DNA of 64,000 nt from Bacillus tequilensis KCTC 13622 (GCF_000507145.1 NZ_AYTO01000001.1:62001-126000); one strand, 5' to 3'; shown: positions 36,581 through 47,149, numbered from the stretch's first letter. Made by a program: numbers and translations. The notes: generated by a model from the letters alone, not told the origin.

Positions 36581-37030
36581 ATGAACATTCGCCAAGCAAA
36601 CACATCAGATGCAGCGTCCATCGCGCCGCTGTTTAACCAGTACCGGGGATTTTATAAGCAGGCGTCTGATCTGGAGGGGGCAAAGGCTTTTTTGAAAGCG
36701 CGTCTGGAACATGACGAGTCTATTATTTTGATCGCGGAAGAAAGTGGAGAATTCATAGGTTTTACCCAGCTCTACCCAACGTTTTCTTCTGTGTCAATGA
36801 AAAGAATCTACATATTAAATGACTTATTTGTTGCACCTCATGCGCGAACAAAGGGAGCCGGCGGACGGCTGCTGTCTGCCGCAAAGGATTTTGCTGCAGA
36901 AAATGGGGCAAGCTGTTTATCGCTTAAAACGGAACACCACAATCGGACGGCAAGAAGTTTGTATGAGCAAAGCGGTTACAAAGAGGAAACAGCATTTGTT
37001 CACTATCATCTCAATGTGCCGGCTAAGTGA
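36581..37030 (+). CDS. yhfO: GNAT-family N-acetyltransferase YhfO
   Basis: A 149-residue GNAT protein. Acetyl-CoA-binding motif A is visible as LNDLFVAPHARTKGAGGRLLS (about 85-105), and motif B as SLKTEHHNRTARSLYEQSGY near 125. Start ATG 36581 follows GAGGGAGG. The substrate is unknown. It is divergent from aprE and followed 72 bases later by yhfP. Confidence 0.87.
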   Translation: MNIRQANTSDAASIAPLFNQYRGFYKQASDLEGAKAFLKARLEHDESIILIAEESGEFIGFTQLYPTFSSVSMKRIYILNDLFVAPHARTKGAGGRLLSAAKDFAAENGASCLSLKTEHHNRTARSLYEQSGYKEETAFVHYHLNVPAK

Positions 37031-37102
37031 AAAATGGGAGCTTGATGATTTGGTTTTTTGGACGTTCTTCGGTTACGATAGAAATGAAAAGGAGTGTGCC
37101 GA

Positions 37103-38095
37103 ATGTCAACGTTATTTCAAGCATTGCGGGCAGAGAAAAATGCCGATGATGTTTCAGTCCATGTGAAAACCATGTCAACAGAGGATTTGCCGAAAGACGG
37201 TGTCCTCATTAAAATTGCTTATTCCGGTATCAATTATAAAGATGGTCTGGCTGGAAAAGCAGGCGGCAATGTCGTCAGAGAGTATCCGCTTATTTTGGGC
37301 ATTGATGCTGCGGGTACGGTCGTCTCTTCCAATGATCCGCGCTTTACCGAAGGGGATGAGGTGATTGCGACAAGCTATGAGCTCGGTGTCTCCCGCGATG
37401 GCGGATTAAGTGAATATGCTTCAGTCCCTGGTGACTGGCTGGTGCCTTTGCCGGAGAATCTTTCATTAAAAGAAGCGATGATGTACGGAACAGCTGGATT
37501 TACCGCGGCGTTATCGGTGCATCGGCTTGAACAGAACGGCCTGTCTCCGGAAAAAGGGAGCGTGCTTGTCACAGGAGCAACCGGCGGTGTCGGCGGAATT
37601 GCGGTGTCGATGCTGAACAAGCGGGGCTATGAAGTGGCGGCAAGCACCGGAAACCGGGAGGCGGCTGATTATTTGAAGCGTCTCGGTGCAAGCGAAGTGA
37701 TCAGCAGGGAAGATGTCTATGACGGAACGCTTAAGGCGCTGTCCAAGCAGCTATGGCAGGGAGCGGTCGATCCTGTCGGCGGAAAACAGCTTGCCTCGCT
37801 GTTAAGCAACATTCAATATGGCGGAGCTGTCGCGGTGAGCGGCTTAACGGGCGGGGGAGAGGTTCCCGCAACGGTGTATCCATTTATTCTTCGCGGGGTC
37901 AGCCTGCTCGGAATTGATTCAGTGTACTGTCCGATGGAGGTCAGGGCAGCCGTTTGGGACCGCATGTCTTCTGATCTCAAGCCTGATCAGCTGGAGGCTG
38001 TCGTGGACAGAGAAGTATCATTGGCAGAAGCGCCGGCAGCGTTAAAAGATATTTTGCAAAATCGCATTCAAGGAAGAGTGCTTGTAAAGCTTTAA
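37103..38095 (+). CDS. yhfP: MDR-family quinone oxidoreductase YhfP
   Basis: A 330-residue zinc-free alcohol-dehydrogenase-like protein of the YhdH/acrylyl-CoA-reductase group. GroES-like N-terminus (YSGINYKDGLAGKAGG), NADP-binding Rossmann motif VTGATGGVGGIAVSML (about 152-167) and the PVGGKQL loop. ATG 37103 follows AAAGGAGTG. It likely reduces quinones or activated double bonds with NADPH. Confidence 0.9.
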   Translation: MSTLFQALRAEKNADDVSVHVKTMSTEDLPKDGVLIKIAYSGINYKDGLAGKAGGNVVREYPLILGIDAAGTVVSSNDPRFTEGDEVIATSYELGVSRDGGLSEYASVPGDWLVPLPENLSLKEAMMYGTAGFTAALSVHRLEQNGLSPEKGSVLVTGATGGVGGIAVSMLNKRGYEVAASTGNREAADYLKRLGASEVISREDVYDGTLKALSKQLWQGAVDPVGGKQLASLLSNIQYGGAVAVSGLTGGGEVPATVYPFILRGVSLLGIDSVYCPMEVRAAVWDRMSSDLKPDQLEAVVDREVSLAEAPAALKDILQNRIQGRVLVKL

Positions 38096-38102
38096 CAGGT
38101 TC

Positions 38103-38139
38103 GGCTTGCAGAGAAGGCTGGGTTTTCTGCAAGCCTTTT
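38103..38139 (+). terminator. Terminator of yhfP
   Basis: GGCTTGCAGA pairs with TCTGCAAGCC, followed by TTTTTG. Confidence 0.8.
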
Positions 38140-38238
38140 TGTGTACATCATGTTACGCTTTCATTTGTTTTGATCCATCCACTTCATTATGTGAGAAACG
38201 AGTTTTTCTTATAAGCTGAACTTTTGAAAAATAATTTG

Positions 38239-38253
38239 TGATAATGATTATCA
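38239..38253 (+). promoter_or_regulatory. Fur box of yhfQ
   Basis: TGATAATGATTATCA is a perfect 7-1-7 palindrome identical to the Fur box, immediately upstream of a TATACT -10 box (38262-38267). yhfQ should be induced by iron starvation. Confidence 0.93.
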
Positions 38254-38319
38254 TTCCGTGTTATACTATTTCTTGGACATCTTTATCGCAGAAACTATAT
38301 ACAGGAGAGACTGGAACGT

Positions 38320-39291
38320 ATGAAAAAAACACTGATTATTCTTACAGTTTTACTTCTTTCTGTCTTAACGGCTGCGTGCTCCTCTTCGAGCGGCAGTCAA
38401 AACAGCAAAGAAAATAAAGTCGCAATCACACATGATTTAGGGAAGACAAATGTGCCTGAGAATCCGAAGCGGGTTGTTGTTCTTGAGCTTGGTTTTATCG
38501 ACACGCTGCTTGATCTCGGCATTACGCCTGTCGGGGTTGCCGATGACAATAAAGCAAAGCAGCTGATCAACAAAGATGTGCTGAAGAAAATGGACGGCTA
38601 CACATCTGTCGGCACCCGCTCACAGCCAAACATGGAAAAAATCGCTTCATTAAAACCCGATTTCATTATTGCTGACACAACCCGTCATAAGAAGGTGTAC
38701 GATCAGCTGAAAAAAATCGCGCCGACGATCGCGCTCCATAATTTAAATGCTGATTACCAGGATACAATTGACGCTTCACTTACGATTGCAAAAGCAGTCG
38801 GCAAGGAGAAGGAAATGGAGAAAAAGCTGACGGCGCATGAAGAAAAGATGAGCGAGACAAAGCAGAAAATCAGCGCGAACAGCCAATCCGTACTTTTGAT
38901 CGGAAGCACAAATGACACGATTATGGCCAGAGATGAGAATTTCTTCACATCAAGACTTTTAACACAGGTTGGCTACCGATATGCGATCAGCACGTCAAGC
39001 AACAGCGAATTAAGCAATGGCGGCGACTCAGTGAACGTGAAAATGACGCTGGAGAAGCTGTTGAAAACCGATCCGGATGTGATCATCCTGATGACAGGAA
39101 AAACAGATGATATCAATGCGGACGGCAAACGCCCCATCGAAGAGAATGTGCTTTGGAAGAAGCTGAAGGCAGTGAAAAACGGACACGTGTACCGCGTGGA
39201 CCGCGCAGCATGGTCTCTGCGCCGCAGTGTGGACGGGGCGGACGCCATTTTGAATGAGCTTCAGAAAGAGATGCCAGCTAATAAAAAATAA
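38320..39291 (+). CDS. yhfQ: Iron-siderophore binding lipoprotein YhfQ
   Basis: A 323-residue class-III solute-binding protein of the FecB/FhuD type. The lipoprotein signal has lipobox LTAAC (Cys 20), followed by a Ser/Asn linker and two alpha/beta lobes (KRVVVLELGFIDTLLDLGI, DFIIADTTRHKK). Start ATG 38320 follows CAGGAGAG. It stands alone without permease or ATPase genes, so it must share a transporter encoded elsewhere. A Fur box directly upstream supports iron uptake; the siderophore is not shown by the sequence. Confidence 0.9.
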   Translation: MKKTLIILTVLLLSVLTAACSSSSGSQNSKENKVAITHDLGKTNVPENPKRVVVLELGFIDTLLDLGITPVGVADDNKAKQLINKDVLKKMDGYTSVGTRSQPNMEKIASLKPDFIIADTTRHKKVYDQLKKIAPTIALHNLNADYQDTIDASLTIAKAVGKEKEMEKKLTAHEEKMSETKQKISANSQSVLLIGSTNDTIMARDENFFTSRLLTQVGYRYAISTSSNSELSNGGDSVNVKMTLEKLLKTDPDVIILMTGKTDDINADGKRPIEENVLWKKLKAVKNGHVYRVDRAAWSLRRSVDGADAILNELQKEMPANKK

Positions 39292-39323
39292 AAGAAAAGA
39301 CAGGCGGACGCCTGTCTTTTCTT
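39292..39323. terminator. Terminator between yhfQ and yhfR
   Basis: AAGAAAAGACAGGCG pairs perfectly with CGCCTGTCTTTTCTT. It overlaps the stop of the convergent yhfR. Confidence 0.9.
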
Positions 39324-39903
39324 ATTTGATAAAGCCGGATAAGTGGCTGTTGATATTATAGTCTTTAATCCGCCATTTCTCTTCTGCAAATTCAATGTTG
39401 CTGAGACAGGCGTTGACAAGGCGTGTGCTTTGAAGCTCTGGATCACCGCCGGAGATTTCCGTCAGCAGTGCGTGAATGGCTGCGCCGTGCGCGACGAGCA
39501 GCACCTTCTGGTTTGGATACGCCTGATTCACTTTTACCAAACCGCCCATCAGCCTGTCAGTGAGCTCTTCCAGCGTTTCCATATTCGGATAGACTTTATC
39601 CGGATAGCGCTTTGTCCGTTCTTCCAGCAGCATGCCCTCCGCATCGCCGTAATCGCGTTCCTTAAAATCATCCATTTCGACAATCGGAAGATGCAGAAAT
39701 TCATTAATGATTTCCGCAGTTCTTTTCGCTCTTTTCAGCGGGCTCGTTACAATGACATCCCAAGAAAAATCCTTTACGTATTTTCCGGTTTCTCTTGCTT
39801 GGCGTTCACCTGTCGCGTTTAGCGGGATATCAGTTTTGCCTTGGCATTTTTGCTGCCGGTTCCAATCGGTTTCTCCGTGTCTTACTAAACAAACGGCTGT
39901 CAT
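39322..39903 (-). CDS. yhfR: Histidine phosphatase YhfR (PhoE type)
   Basis: A 193-residue phosphoglycerate-mutase-like phosphatase. The phosphohistidine motif is CLVRHGETDWN at the N-terminus, with conserved Arg in TSPLKRAKRTAE, acidic KERDYGDAEG, and the second His in LLVAHGAAIHALL. This fits the broad-specificity PhoE phosphatases of bacilli. The start is ATG 39903 with GGAAGGGGA upstream. Confidence 0.88.
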   Translation of the reverse strand: MTAVCLVRHGETDWNRQQKCQGKTDIPLNATGERQARETGKYVKDFSWDVIVTSPLKRAKRTAEIINEFLHLPIVEMDDFKERDYGDAEGMLLEERTKRYPDKVYPNMETLEELTDRLMGGLVKVNQAYPNQKVLLVAHGAAIHALLTEISGGDPELQSTRLVNACLSNIEFAEEKWRIKDYNINSHLSGFIK

Positions 39904-39973
39904 ATAATCCCCTTCCTGACTTTGGTCATACCGCTATTATACTAAATCAAAGCAACGCATCCTATGAAAAAGC

Positions 39974-41068
39974 CTAGGGAAGAATTTCAAATAATAAAGC
40001 CAGTCCGATTCCGCCGCCGCTTCCGATGGCCGCAACGGCATATTGACAGTCTGTCCGTCTTTGCGCCTCATAAAACAATCTTGTGACCAGAGCTGCACCC
40101 GATGCGCCATACGGATGACCCAAAGCTAACGCGCCGCCGCGCACATTGATTTTTGAAAAGGGGATACCGAGTTCTCGCGAGCAGACACAAATTTTGACGG
40201 CAAAGGCTTCATTGATTTCAAATAAATCGATATCGTCAGGTGTTACATTGTGTGCAGCTAAGAGCTTCCGGATCGCATCAACCGGTGCTGCGGGCGGATA
40301 GTTTGGGTGAATCCCGCTGACGGCGCTGCCGATAAACCGGAGCATAGGTTTGAGCCCCAGCGCTGCCGCTTTTTCTTCTTCCATTACAAGGAGAGCGGCC
40401 GCTCCGTCTGATATGCCGCTGCTGTTGGCTGCCGTGACTGTTCCGGAGCCGGTGTCGAAAACCGGTTTCGCACGGGAGATTATCGCTTCTATCGGCCGCT
40501 TTTTCAGAAATGCTTCATCCGTCTCCAATTCTCCGAGAGGAACAATTTCTTCTCGGTAACATCCTTCATCATGCGCGCTTCTGCTGCGTTGATGGCTGAG
40601 AAGCGCATATTCATCCTGCATGCTTCTGCTGATGGAATAGCGTGACGCCGTATATTCTGCCGCGATGCCCATGCCGGGATCGCCGATAGACTCTGGAGAA
40701 AAGCGGGCCCGCTCTGAAAAAGGCGATTGGCTGCTGCTCTCTGAGCCGCCCGCGATATACATCGTACCGGCTCCCGCTTGAATGAGCGTGCAGGCAAAGC
40801 GCACAGCTTCAAGGCCGGAGCCGCACTGTCTGTCTATCGTCATCCCGGGAACCGAAAAAGGCAGTCCGGCTTGCAGTGCTGACAGCCTGGCGAGGTTCCC
40901 GCCTCTGCCGGTCGCGTTCCCGAAAATGACCTCATCGATTTGATCCTCCAGCTTTCGGCTGAGACAGCTGATGATGGGGGCTGCCAAATCTTCCGGAAGA
41001 AATGGCTTCAGCAGCCCGTTCTGTTTACCAAAGATCGTTCGTTTTGCATTAACAATAACCGCATTCAA
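39974..41068 (-). CDS. yhfS: Thiolase-like protein YhfS
   Basis: A 364-residue thiolase-fold protein annotated as acetyl-CoA acetyltransferase. The acylated Cys is present in DRQCGSGLEAV (about 85), as are NEAFAV and GGALALGHPYGASG. The usual C-terminal CxGGG motif instead reads AIGSGGGIG, so the second catalytic Cys appears to be missing. I chose TTG 41068 because AAGAGGG precedes it and it gives the usual length; GTG 41080 would overlap yhfT. It is the last gene of bioYB-yhfT-yhfS under BirA control. Confidence 0.85.
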   Translation of the reverse strand: MNAVIVNAKRTIFGKQNGLLKPFLPEDLAAPIISCLSRKLEDQIDEVIFGNATGRGGNLARLSALQAGLPFSVPGMTIDRQCGSGLEAVRFACTLIQAGAGTMYIAGGSESSSQSPFSERARFSPESIGDPGMGIAAEYTASRYSISRSMQDEYALLSHQRSRSAHDEGCYREEIVPLGELETDEAFLKKRPIEAIISRAKPVFDTGSGTVTAANSSGISDGAAALLVMEEEKAAALGLKPMLRFIGSAVSGIHPNYPPAAPVDAIRKLLAAHNVTPDDIDLFEINEAFAVKICVCSRELGIPFSKINVRGGALALGHPYGASGAALVTRLFYEAQRRTDCQYAVAAIGSGGGIGLALLFEILP

Positions 41069-41069
41069 G

Positions 41070-42509
41070 TTACACTGCACCCTCTTTTAGCCATTTCTTC
41101 ACGCTGGAACGGGCGATTTTTCCGCTGCTCGTTTCCGGCAAGCTGTCTGTAAACACCCATTTTTTCGGTATTTTATAGGAAGCCAGTTTCTGTTTGCAGC
41201 AGGCTTTCAGCTTTCTGGCATTCGTATTTCCGAGAATGACGGCCGCGGCGATTTCTCCCCAATACTCGTCCGGAATTCCAACGACAGCGGCTTTTTCAAC
41301 TTCTGGACAGGAGAGAAGCACACGTTCAACTTCTTCTGGGAAAATATTTAATCCTCCGTACACGATCATCCCGTTTTCTCTTCCTGATATGTATAGAAAG
41401 CCCTCCTCATCGACACAGCCCATATCATCAACTGTCATCCAGCCGGATTCATCCGGTGCGCTGCCATTGACATAGCCGGAAAAACGCATCGGGCTTTTAA
41501 CGAATATTTTTCCGATTTCCCCAGGCTGACAGTGTTCCCCGGCAGCGTTACGGATTTCAATCTGGACGTTGTGAAACGGGCGGCCGGCTGAATGGGGCTT
41601 CCGTTTGCTGTCTTCAGGTGAGGAATATGTCACAAAGCTAAGCTCTGATGTGCCGTAAAAATCGTATAGCTTGAGCTGCGGCCATGTATCGGCCAGCTTC
41701 TTCTTAGCTTCAGCCGGCCAGTCTGCACCCGATGAAATGATTTTGACGGGGCAGTCTGGAAAGGCCCCAATCCGGGTGAGGGCATCTGTCATCGTCGGTA
41801 CGGTATAGAGAACGCTGATTGATTCACGGTTCAGCCATTCCTTCGTTTGAGCGGGGGAGAACTTTTTCAGCAAACAAACGGTTCCTCCGAGAAACAAAGT
41901 GCTGACAGCCCCATATAGGAAGTGTGAGGACATTAACGTTCCGGGAATCAATACCGTATCATCTGCTGAAATTGAAAAATCTGTTTCCGTACAGGCAAAG
42001 CTCTCTATCCATGAGCGGTGAGATCGTGTGAAGGCCTTCGGTTTTCCTGTCGAACCTGACGTAAATCCCATGTAAAAGGGATGTTCAGGGTCAATCATAG
42101 GCAGGGATACAGCGGATGTTTCTGATATCGCTGCCATACAGTGATCTAGCAAAACAACAGGCGTTTTGCTTTCTATCAGTTTATTTTTGAAAAAGGCTGA
42201 AGTAACCACAAGATCCGCATGGCCTATGGCCAGACGATCCTTACATTCTGCCGCGCTCCAGCGTATGTCGATAGGAATTGCGATGCATCCCGCCGCTGCG
42301 GCTCCGGCAAACAACTGTAAAAACGCAAGACTGTTTGGGAGCAAAATCGCCACACGGTTCGGTATCTTCGGTAGCGACCGCAGCCAATTTGCGGTTTGAG
42401 AGACAAGATGGGCCCAATCCCGGTACGTGATTTGCTCTGATTCAGTATGTATGGCCACACGACCTGGCGATGTTTCGGCAATAGCTGAATAGGGATGAGT
42501 AATTGTCAT
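41070..42509 (-). CDS. yhfT: Acyl-CoA ligase-like protein YhfT
   Basis: A 479-residue ANL ligase with the AMP-binding motif FTSGSTGKPKAF (about 155), YDFYGTSELSFV (about 280), the hinge SGRENGMIVYGGLNIFPEEVE and the C-terminal Lys in ETSSGKIARS. It should activate a carboxylic acid with ATP and CoA. AAAGGAGG for its ATG lies inside the end of bioYB, so the genes are coupled. BirA control suggests a role in making or salvaging an acyl precursor linked to biotin; the substrate is not established. Confidence 0.88.
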   Translation of the reverse strand: MTITHPYSAIAETSPGRVAIHTESEQITYRDWAHLVSQTANWLRSLPKIPNRVAILLPNSLAFLQLFAGAAAAGCIAIPIDIRWSAAECKDRLAIGHADLVVTSAFFKNKLIESKTPVVLLDHCMAAISETSAVSLPMIDPEHPFYMGFTSGSTGKPKAFTRSHRSWIESFACTETDFSISADDTVLIPGTLMSSHFLYGAVSTLFLGGTVCLLKKFSPAQTKEWLNRESISVLYTVPTMTDALTRIGAFPDCPVKIISSGADWPAEAKKKLADTWPQLKLYDFYGTSELSFVTYSSPEDSKRKPHSAGRPFHNVQIEIRNAAGEHCQPGEIGKIFVKSPMRFSGYVNGSAPDESGWMTVDDMGCVDEEGFLYISGRENGMIVYGGLNIFPEEVERVLLSCPEVEKAAVVGIPDEYWGEIAAAVILGNTNARKLKACCKQKLASYKIPKKWVFTDSLPETSSGKIARSSVKKWLKEGAV

Positions 42510-42515
42510 GAAATG

Positions 42516-43076
42516 TCAGCCTCCTTTCGTAAACATCGGATCGGAAAGAGACAAGGCTTGGGTGATTTTAATTGCCAGAAACGCGGATACAGCCGCTTTT
42601 ATCAAATCACCAGGCACATATGCAAGACTCATGAAGGCGGCCTGTGAAAAATCAATATGCATCATAAAAGCTTGCACAGGTATACCGAGCAAATAAATGA
42701 AGATGATGCCGAATAGGATATGTGTGAAAAAGAGCCGCAATACAGTCGCCCTTCGCAATTTGGAAACGGCTAAACTGATCAGCCATGAAGCGAAAGGATA
42801 GGCGATCAAAAAGCCTGCGCTCGGTCCGAAAAAAACACCAAAGCCGCCTCGTCCGCCCGGCAAAAGCGGCGCTCCGAACGTGACAAGCAGCAAAAAGACA
42901 AGCTGGCTCAAGAAAGCAGATTTAGGCTTGAGGATGCTGCCTGCCAGCATGACACCAAGCGTTTGTAATGTAATCGGAACGGGTGTAAAAGATAAGAAGA
43001 GAGGGGGCATAAAGCCAAGCACGGCCATCAGCGCGGTAAAAATGGCAATATGCATCATGTCTATTAATCTAAGCAT
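42516..43076 (-). CDS. bioYB: Biotin transporter BioYB (S component)
   Basis: A 186-residue BioY-family membrane protein with six helices, typical motifs FTPVPITLQTLGVMLAG near residue 35 and LLPGGRGGFGVFFGPSAGFL near 75. BioY binds biotin and works alone or with the shared energy-coupling ATPases. ATG 43076 follows GGAGG at 7 bases. It is the first gene of its operon, preceded by a BirA operator. Formerly YhfU. Confidence 0.93.
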   Translation of the reverse strand: MLRLIDMMHIAIFTALMAVLGFMPPLFLSFTPVPITLQTLGVMLAGSILKPKSAFLSQLVFLLLVTFGAPLLPGGRGGFGVFFGPSAGFLIAYPFASWLISLAVSKLRRATVLRLFFTHILFGIIFIYLLGIPVQAFMMHIDFSQAAFMSLAYVPGDLIKAAVSAFLAIKITQALSLSDPMFTKGG

Positions 43077-43130
43077 ATGAAATCCTCCAAACCATAATAA
43101 AATATGGTTATACAATAAAGGCAGACAATT

Positions 43131-43167
43131 ATTATGTCAACGTTTTATTTATACAGGTTAACATAAT
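43131..43167 (-). promoter_or_regulatory. BirA operator of bioYB-yhfT-yhfS
   Basis: ATTATGTCAACG (43131-43142) and GGTTAACATAAT (43156-43167) form an inverted repeat with two mismatches and a 13-base spacer, the layout of Bacillus BirA sites. BirA with biotinyl-AMP would repress the operon when biotin is sufficient. Confidence 0.9.
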
Positions 43168-43174
43168 AGATATG

Positions 43175-43205
43175 AAAAAACCGGCTGCATGGCAGACCGG
43201 TTTTT
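43175..43205 (-). terminator. Terminator of hemAT
   Basis: AAAAACCGG and CCGGTTTTT form the stem with inner CTGC/GCAG pairs over ATG. On the minus strand it follows the hemAT stop. Confidence 0.85.
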
Positions 43206-43210
43206 AATGT

Positions 43211-44539
<1,329 letters not shown>

Positions 44540-44622
44540 TTAGTTTTTGGCTTTTTAAGCCTTTTTCTTTTTTATCGGTCAAGAGGAGCACGAATGAAGC
44601 TGTAAATTAAAAATATTTGTAA

Positions 44623-44648
44623 AAACCGTTCATTAAAATGAACGGTTT
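44623..44648 (-). terminator. Terminator of yhfW
   Basis: AAACCGTTCAT pairs with ATGAACGGTTT over TAAA; the minus-strand tail is TTTTTACAAATATTTTT. Confidence 0.85.
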
Positions 44649-46176
44649 AATCAAGGTTTATTTGTTTTAAAGGTTTAATCGCCGGACCCTCTACAACCTC
44701 GCCGGTTGGTTTAAAGCGTGATCCGTGGCATGGGCAATCCCACGTGTGCTCGCCGTCGTTCCACTCGACCTCACAGCCCAAATGGGTGCACGTCGTATCG
44801 ACGAGATGGAGGCAGCCTGTTTCATCCCGAAAAGCCCCCGCTCGCCTGCCGTTTATGGTGACAGCTTTCCCTTCTCCTGGCGCAATCTCGTCAAATTGGA
44901 CATCAGGCTTTTCGAGCTTTCCTTTAATCAAATGCTTGGCGACATCGGCATTGTAGGAAATCACTTTCTGCAATCCGGGATTTAGATGGAAACGGGACGG
45001 CGTAAAAATGCTTTCGTATGGATTGTCTTTTTTCTCCACAAGGTCTGACAAAAGAGTGGCCGCGACAGCTGATGACGTCATGCCCCATTTTTTGAAACCG
45101 GTCGCGACAAGAATATTGTCCTCGTTTTCCGACATCGGTCCGATAAACGGAATTTTGTCAATTGACACAAGGTCCTGGGTGGACCAATAATACGGGATGT
45201 TTTCGATGCCGATGGTGCTTTCTGCCGCTTTTCTCAGTGTTTCGTAATGTGTCGACATGTCTTTTCCCTGGCCGGTTTTATGGCTTTCTCCGCTAAAGAG
45301 AATCAGTTTTTCTCCATTGGCGATGGTATAGCGGAGCGCCACTGACGGCTTATCGATACTCAAATACATGCCCTCGGGATATTCAATTTTCGGCTTGATG
45401 GCAAGGACATAGGATCTGTCAGCGTACATTCTCGTTGCATATAATCCGCCGCCATCATAAAAAGGGAAGTGGGAGCAGCATATGATAAAGCGGCTCTTAA
45501 CGGCGTGCCGGTTTTTTGTGATGACTTCAGGCCTTTCTCCTTTTTTGATATCAAGCGCAACTGTGTTTTCTAAAACCCGTCCGCCTTTTTGAACAATCTG
45601 CCCGAGAAGCGCTTTTAAGTATTGCAGCGGATGAAATTGGGCTTGATTCTTCATGACAAGCGCCAGCTTAGAACCAACAGGAATCGGAAGTTCCTTGATA
45701 AGGTCTCTTTCAATGCCAAGCTTTGTGTATGCCTCGTGCTCAGTGCGGATTTTTTGCACAGCATTTTCATCTGCCGTGTAAAGATAAGCATCTTGTTCGA
45801 TCCATTCGCAATCAATTTGATGTTCATCCACAATTCCTTTTATGTAATCAATTGCGTTTTGATTTGCTTCATAATAAAGCCTCGCGTGATTCAATCCGAA
45901 ATGGCGGATAAACTCATCGTAAATCATGTCATGCTGTGCGGTGATTTTAGCGGTTGTATGGGCAGTAGTGCCATTGAGAATCTGATTTGCTTCAATCAAT
46001 ACGACACGAAAGCCTCTCTTTGTGAGTTCGTACGCTGTTGTGATTCCCGTAATTCCGCCCCCGATAATGGTGACATCACATTCGGTATCCTCTTCAAGGG
46101 CCGGAAAAGAAGGCAGGTCGGTTGATGTTCTCCAGTATGTTTCAGGTGCTTCCTTTGCAAAATATGGATTAGCCAA
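44647..46176 (-). CDS. yhfW: FAD oxidoreductase with C-terminal Rieske domain YhfW
   Basis: A 509-residue fusion. Residues 1-400 form a DAO-type FAD oxidoreductase (DVTIIGGGITGITTAYELTK near residue 40, LVATGFKKWGMTSSA near 345). Residues 410-509 form a Rieske [2Fe-2S] domain with CTHLGCEVEW and CPCHGSRF. TTG 46176 is the likely start because GGAGGTA is spaced by 7 bases; an ATG at 46218 lacks a site. The substrate is unknown; the Rieske centre suggests electron transfer to or from the flavin. It is divergent from yhxC. Confidence 0.88.
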   Translation of the reverse strand: MANPYFAKEAPETYWRTSTDLPSFPALEEDTECDVTIIGGGITGITTAYELTKRGFRVVLIEANQILNGTTAHTTAKITAQHDMIYDEFIRHFGLNHARLYYEANQNAIDYIKGIVDEHQIDCEWIEQDAYLYTADENAVQKIRTEHEAYTKLGIERDLIKELPIPVGSKLALVMKNQAQFHPLQYLKALLGQIVQKGGRVLENTVALDIKKGERPEVITKNRHAVKSRFIICCSHFPFYDGGGLYATRMYADRSYVLAIKPKIEYPEGMYLSIDKPSVALRYTIANGEKLILFSGESHKTGQGKDMSTHYETLRKAAESTIGIENIPYYWSTQDLVSIDKIPFIGPMSENEDNILVATGFKKWGMTSSAVAATLLSDLVEKKDNPYESIFTPSRFHLNPGLQKVISYNADVAKHLIKGKLEKPDVQFDEIAPGEGKAVTINGRRAGAFRDETGCLHLVDTTCTHLGCEVEWNDGEHTWDCPCHGSRFKPTGEVVEGPAIKPLKQINLD

Positions 46177-46288
46177 GCCATTATACCTCCAATCAGATTT
46201 ATCCCTTAATTTTTCCATATTCTATCTTTTCATACATAGGAAGCAGGCATTGTTCATAACCTAATAAGGTTGAAAAGGAGTGAGTTCA

Positions 46289-47146
46289 TTGGCGAATCAA
46301 AAAAAGAAAACATTGCCGCCTCAGCACCAGAACCAGCAGCCGGGTTTTGAATATCTCATGGATCCCCGTCCGGTTTTTGATAAGCCGAAGAAAGCGAAAA
46401 AATTAGAGGGCAAAACCGCAATTATTACTGGAGGAGACAGCGGAATTGGACGCGCTGTATCGGTGTTATTCGCAAAAGAAGGGGCTAATGTGGTCATTGT
46501 GTATTTGAATGAGCATCAGGACGCCGAGGAAACAAAGCAGTACGTAGAAAGGGAAGGGAGAACATGCCTGCTGATTGCGGGAGATGTCGGAGATGAAGCG
46601 TTTTGCAATGATGTGGTCAGGCAGGCAAGCCAAGCGTTTCCGTCCATTGATATATTGGTCAACAACGCAGCTGAGCAGCATGTCCAGCCAGGCATTGAAA
46701 AAATCACAAGCCATCAGCTGATCAGAACCTTTCAAACGAACATTTTCTCCATGTTTTACTTAACAAAGGCAGTGCTGCCTCATTTAAAAAAAGGCAGCTC
46801 CATCATTAATACCGCTTCAATTACGGCTTATAAAGGGAGTAAAACGCTGATCGATTACTCAGCGACAAAAGGAGCCATCGTCACATTTACAAGGTCCCTT
46901 TCCCAGTCACTTGTTCAACAGGGCATTAGGGTCAATGCAGTAGCGCCGGGTCCCATTTGGACACCGCTTATCCCAGCCACCTTTGCGGCAAAGGATGTGG
47001 AAGTGTTTGGTTCAGACGTGCCAATGGAACGCCCGGGGCAGCCGGTGGAAGTGGCGCCAAGCTATTTATACCTTGCCAGCGATGATTCCTCATATGTTAC
47101 AGGACAGACGATTCACGTCAATGGCGGCACGATTGTGAATGGGTAA
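46289..47146 (+). CDS. yhxC: Short-chain dehydrogenase YhxC
   Basis: A 285-residue classical SDR with a Pro/Gln-rich N-terminal extension typical of the stress-related YdaD/YhdF/YhxD group. Cofactor motif [11 protein letters not shown] near 48, VNNAAEQH, and catalytic Ser-Tyr-Lys in NTASI and DYSATKGA (about 192-196). The start is TTG 46289, 8 bases after AAAAGGAG. It is paralogous to yhxD, 1.2 kb away on the other side of comK. The substrate is unknown. Confidence 0.88.
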   Translation: MANQKKKTLPPQHQNQQPGFEYLMDPRPVFDKPKKAKKLEGKTAIITGGDSGIGRAVSVLFAKEGANVVIVYLNEHQDAEETKQYVEREGRTCLLIAGDVGDEAFCNDVVRQASQAFPSIDILVNNAAEQHVQPGIEKITSHQLIRTFQTNIFSMFYLTKAVLPHLKKGSSIINTASITAYKGSKTLIDYSATKGAIVTFTRSLSQSLVQQGIRVNAVAPGPIWTPLIPATFAAKDVEVFGSDVPMERPGQPVEVAPSYLYLASDDSSYVTGQTIHVNGGTIVNG

Positions 47147-47149
47147 TAA

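Noticed and set aside
45622-46125. 167-codon open frame antisense to yhfW
   Set aside because: It lies wholly inside the FAD domain of yhfW and resembles no family.
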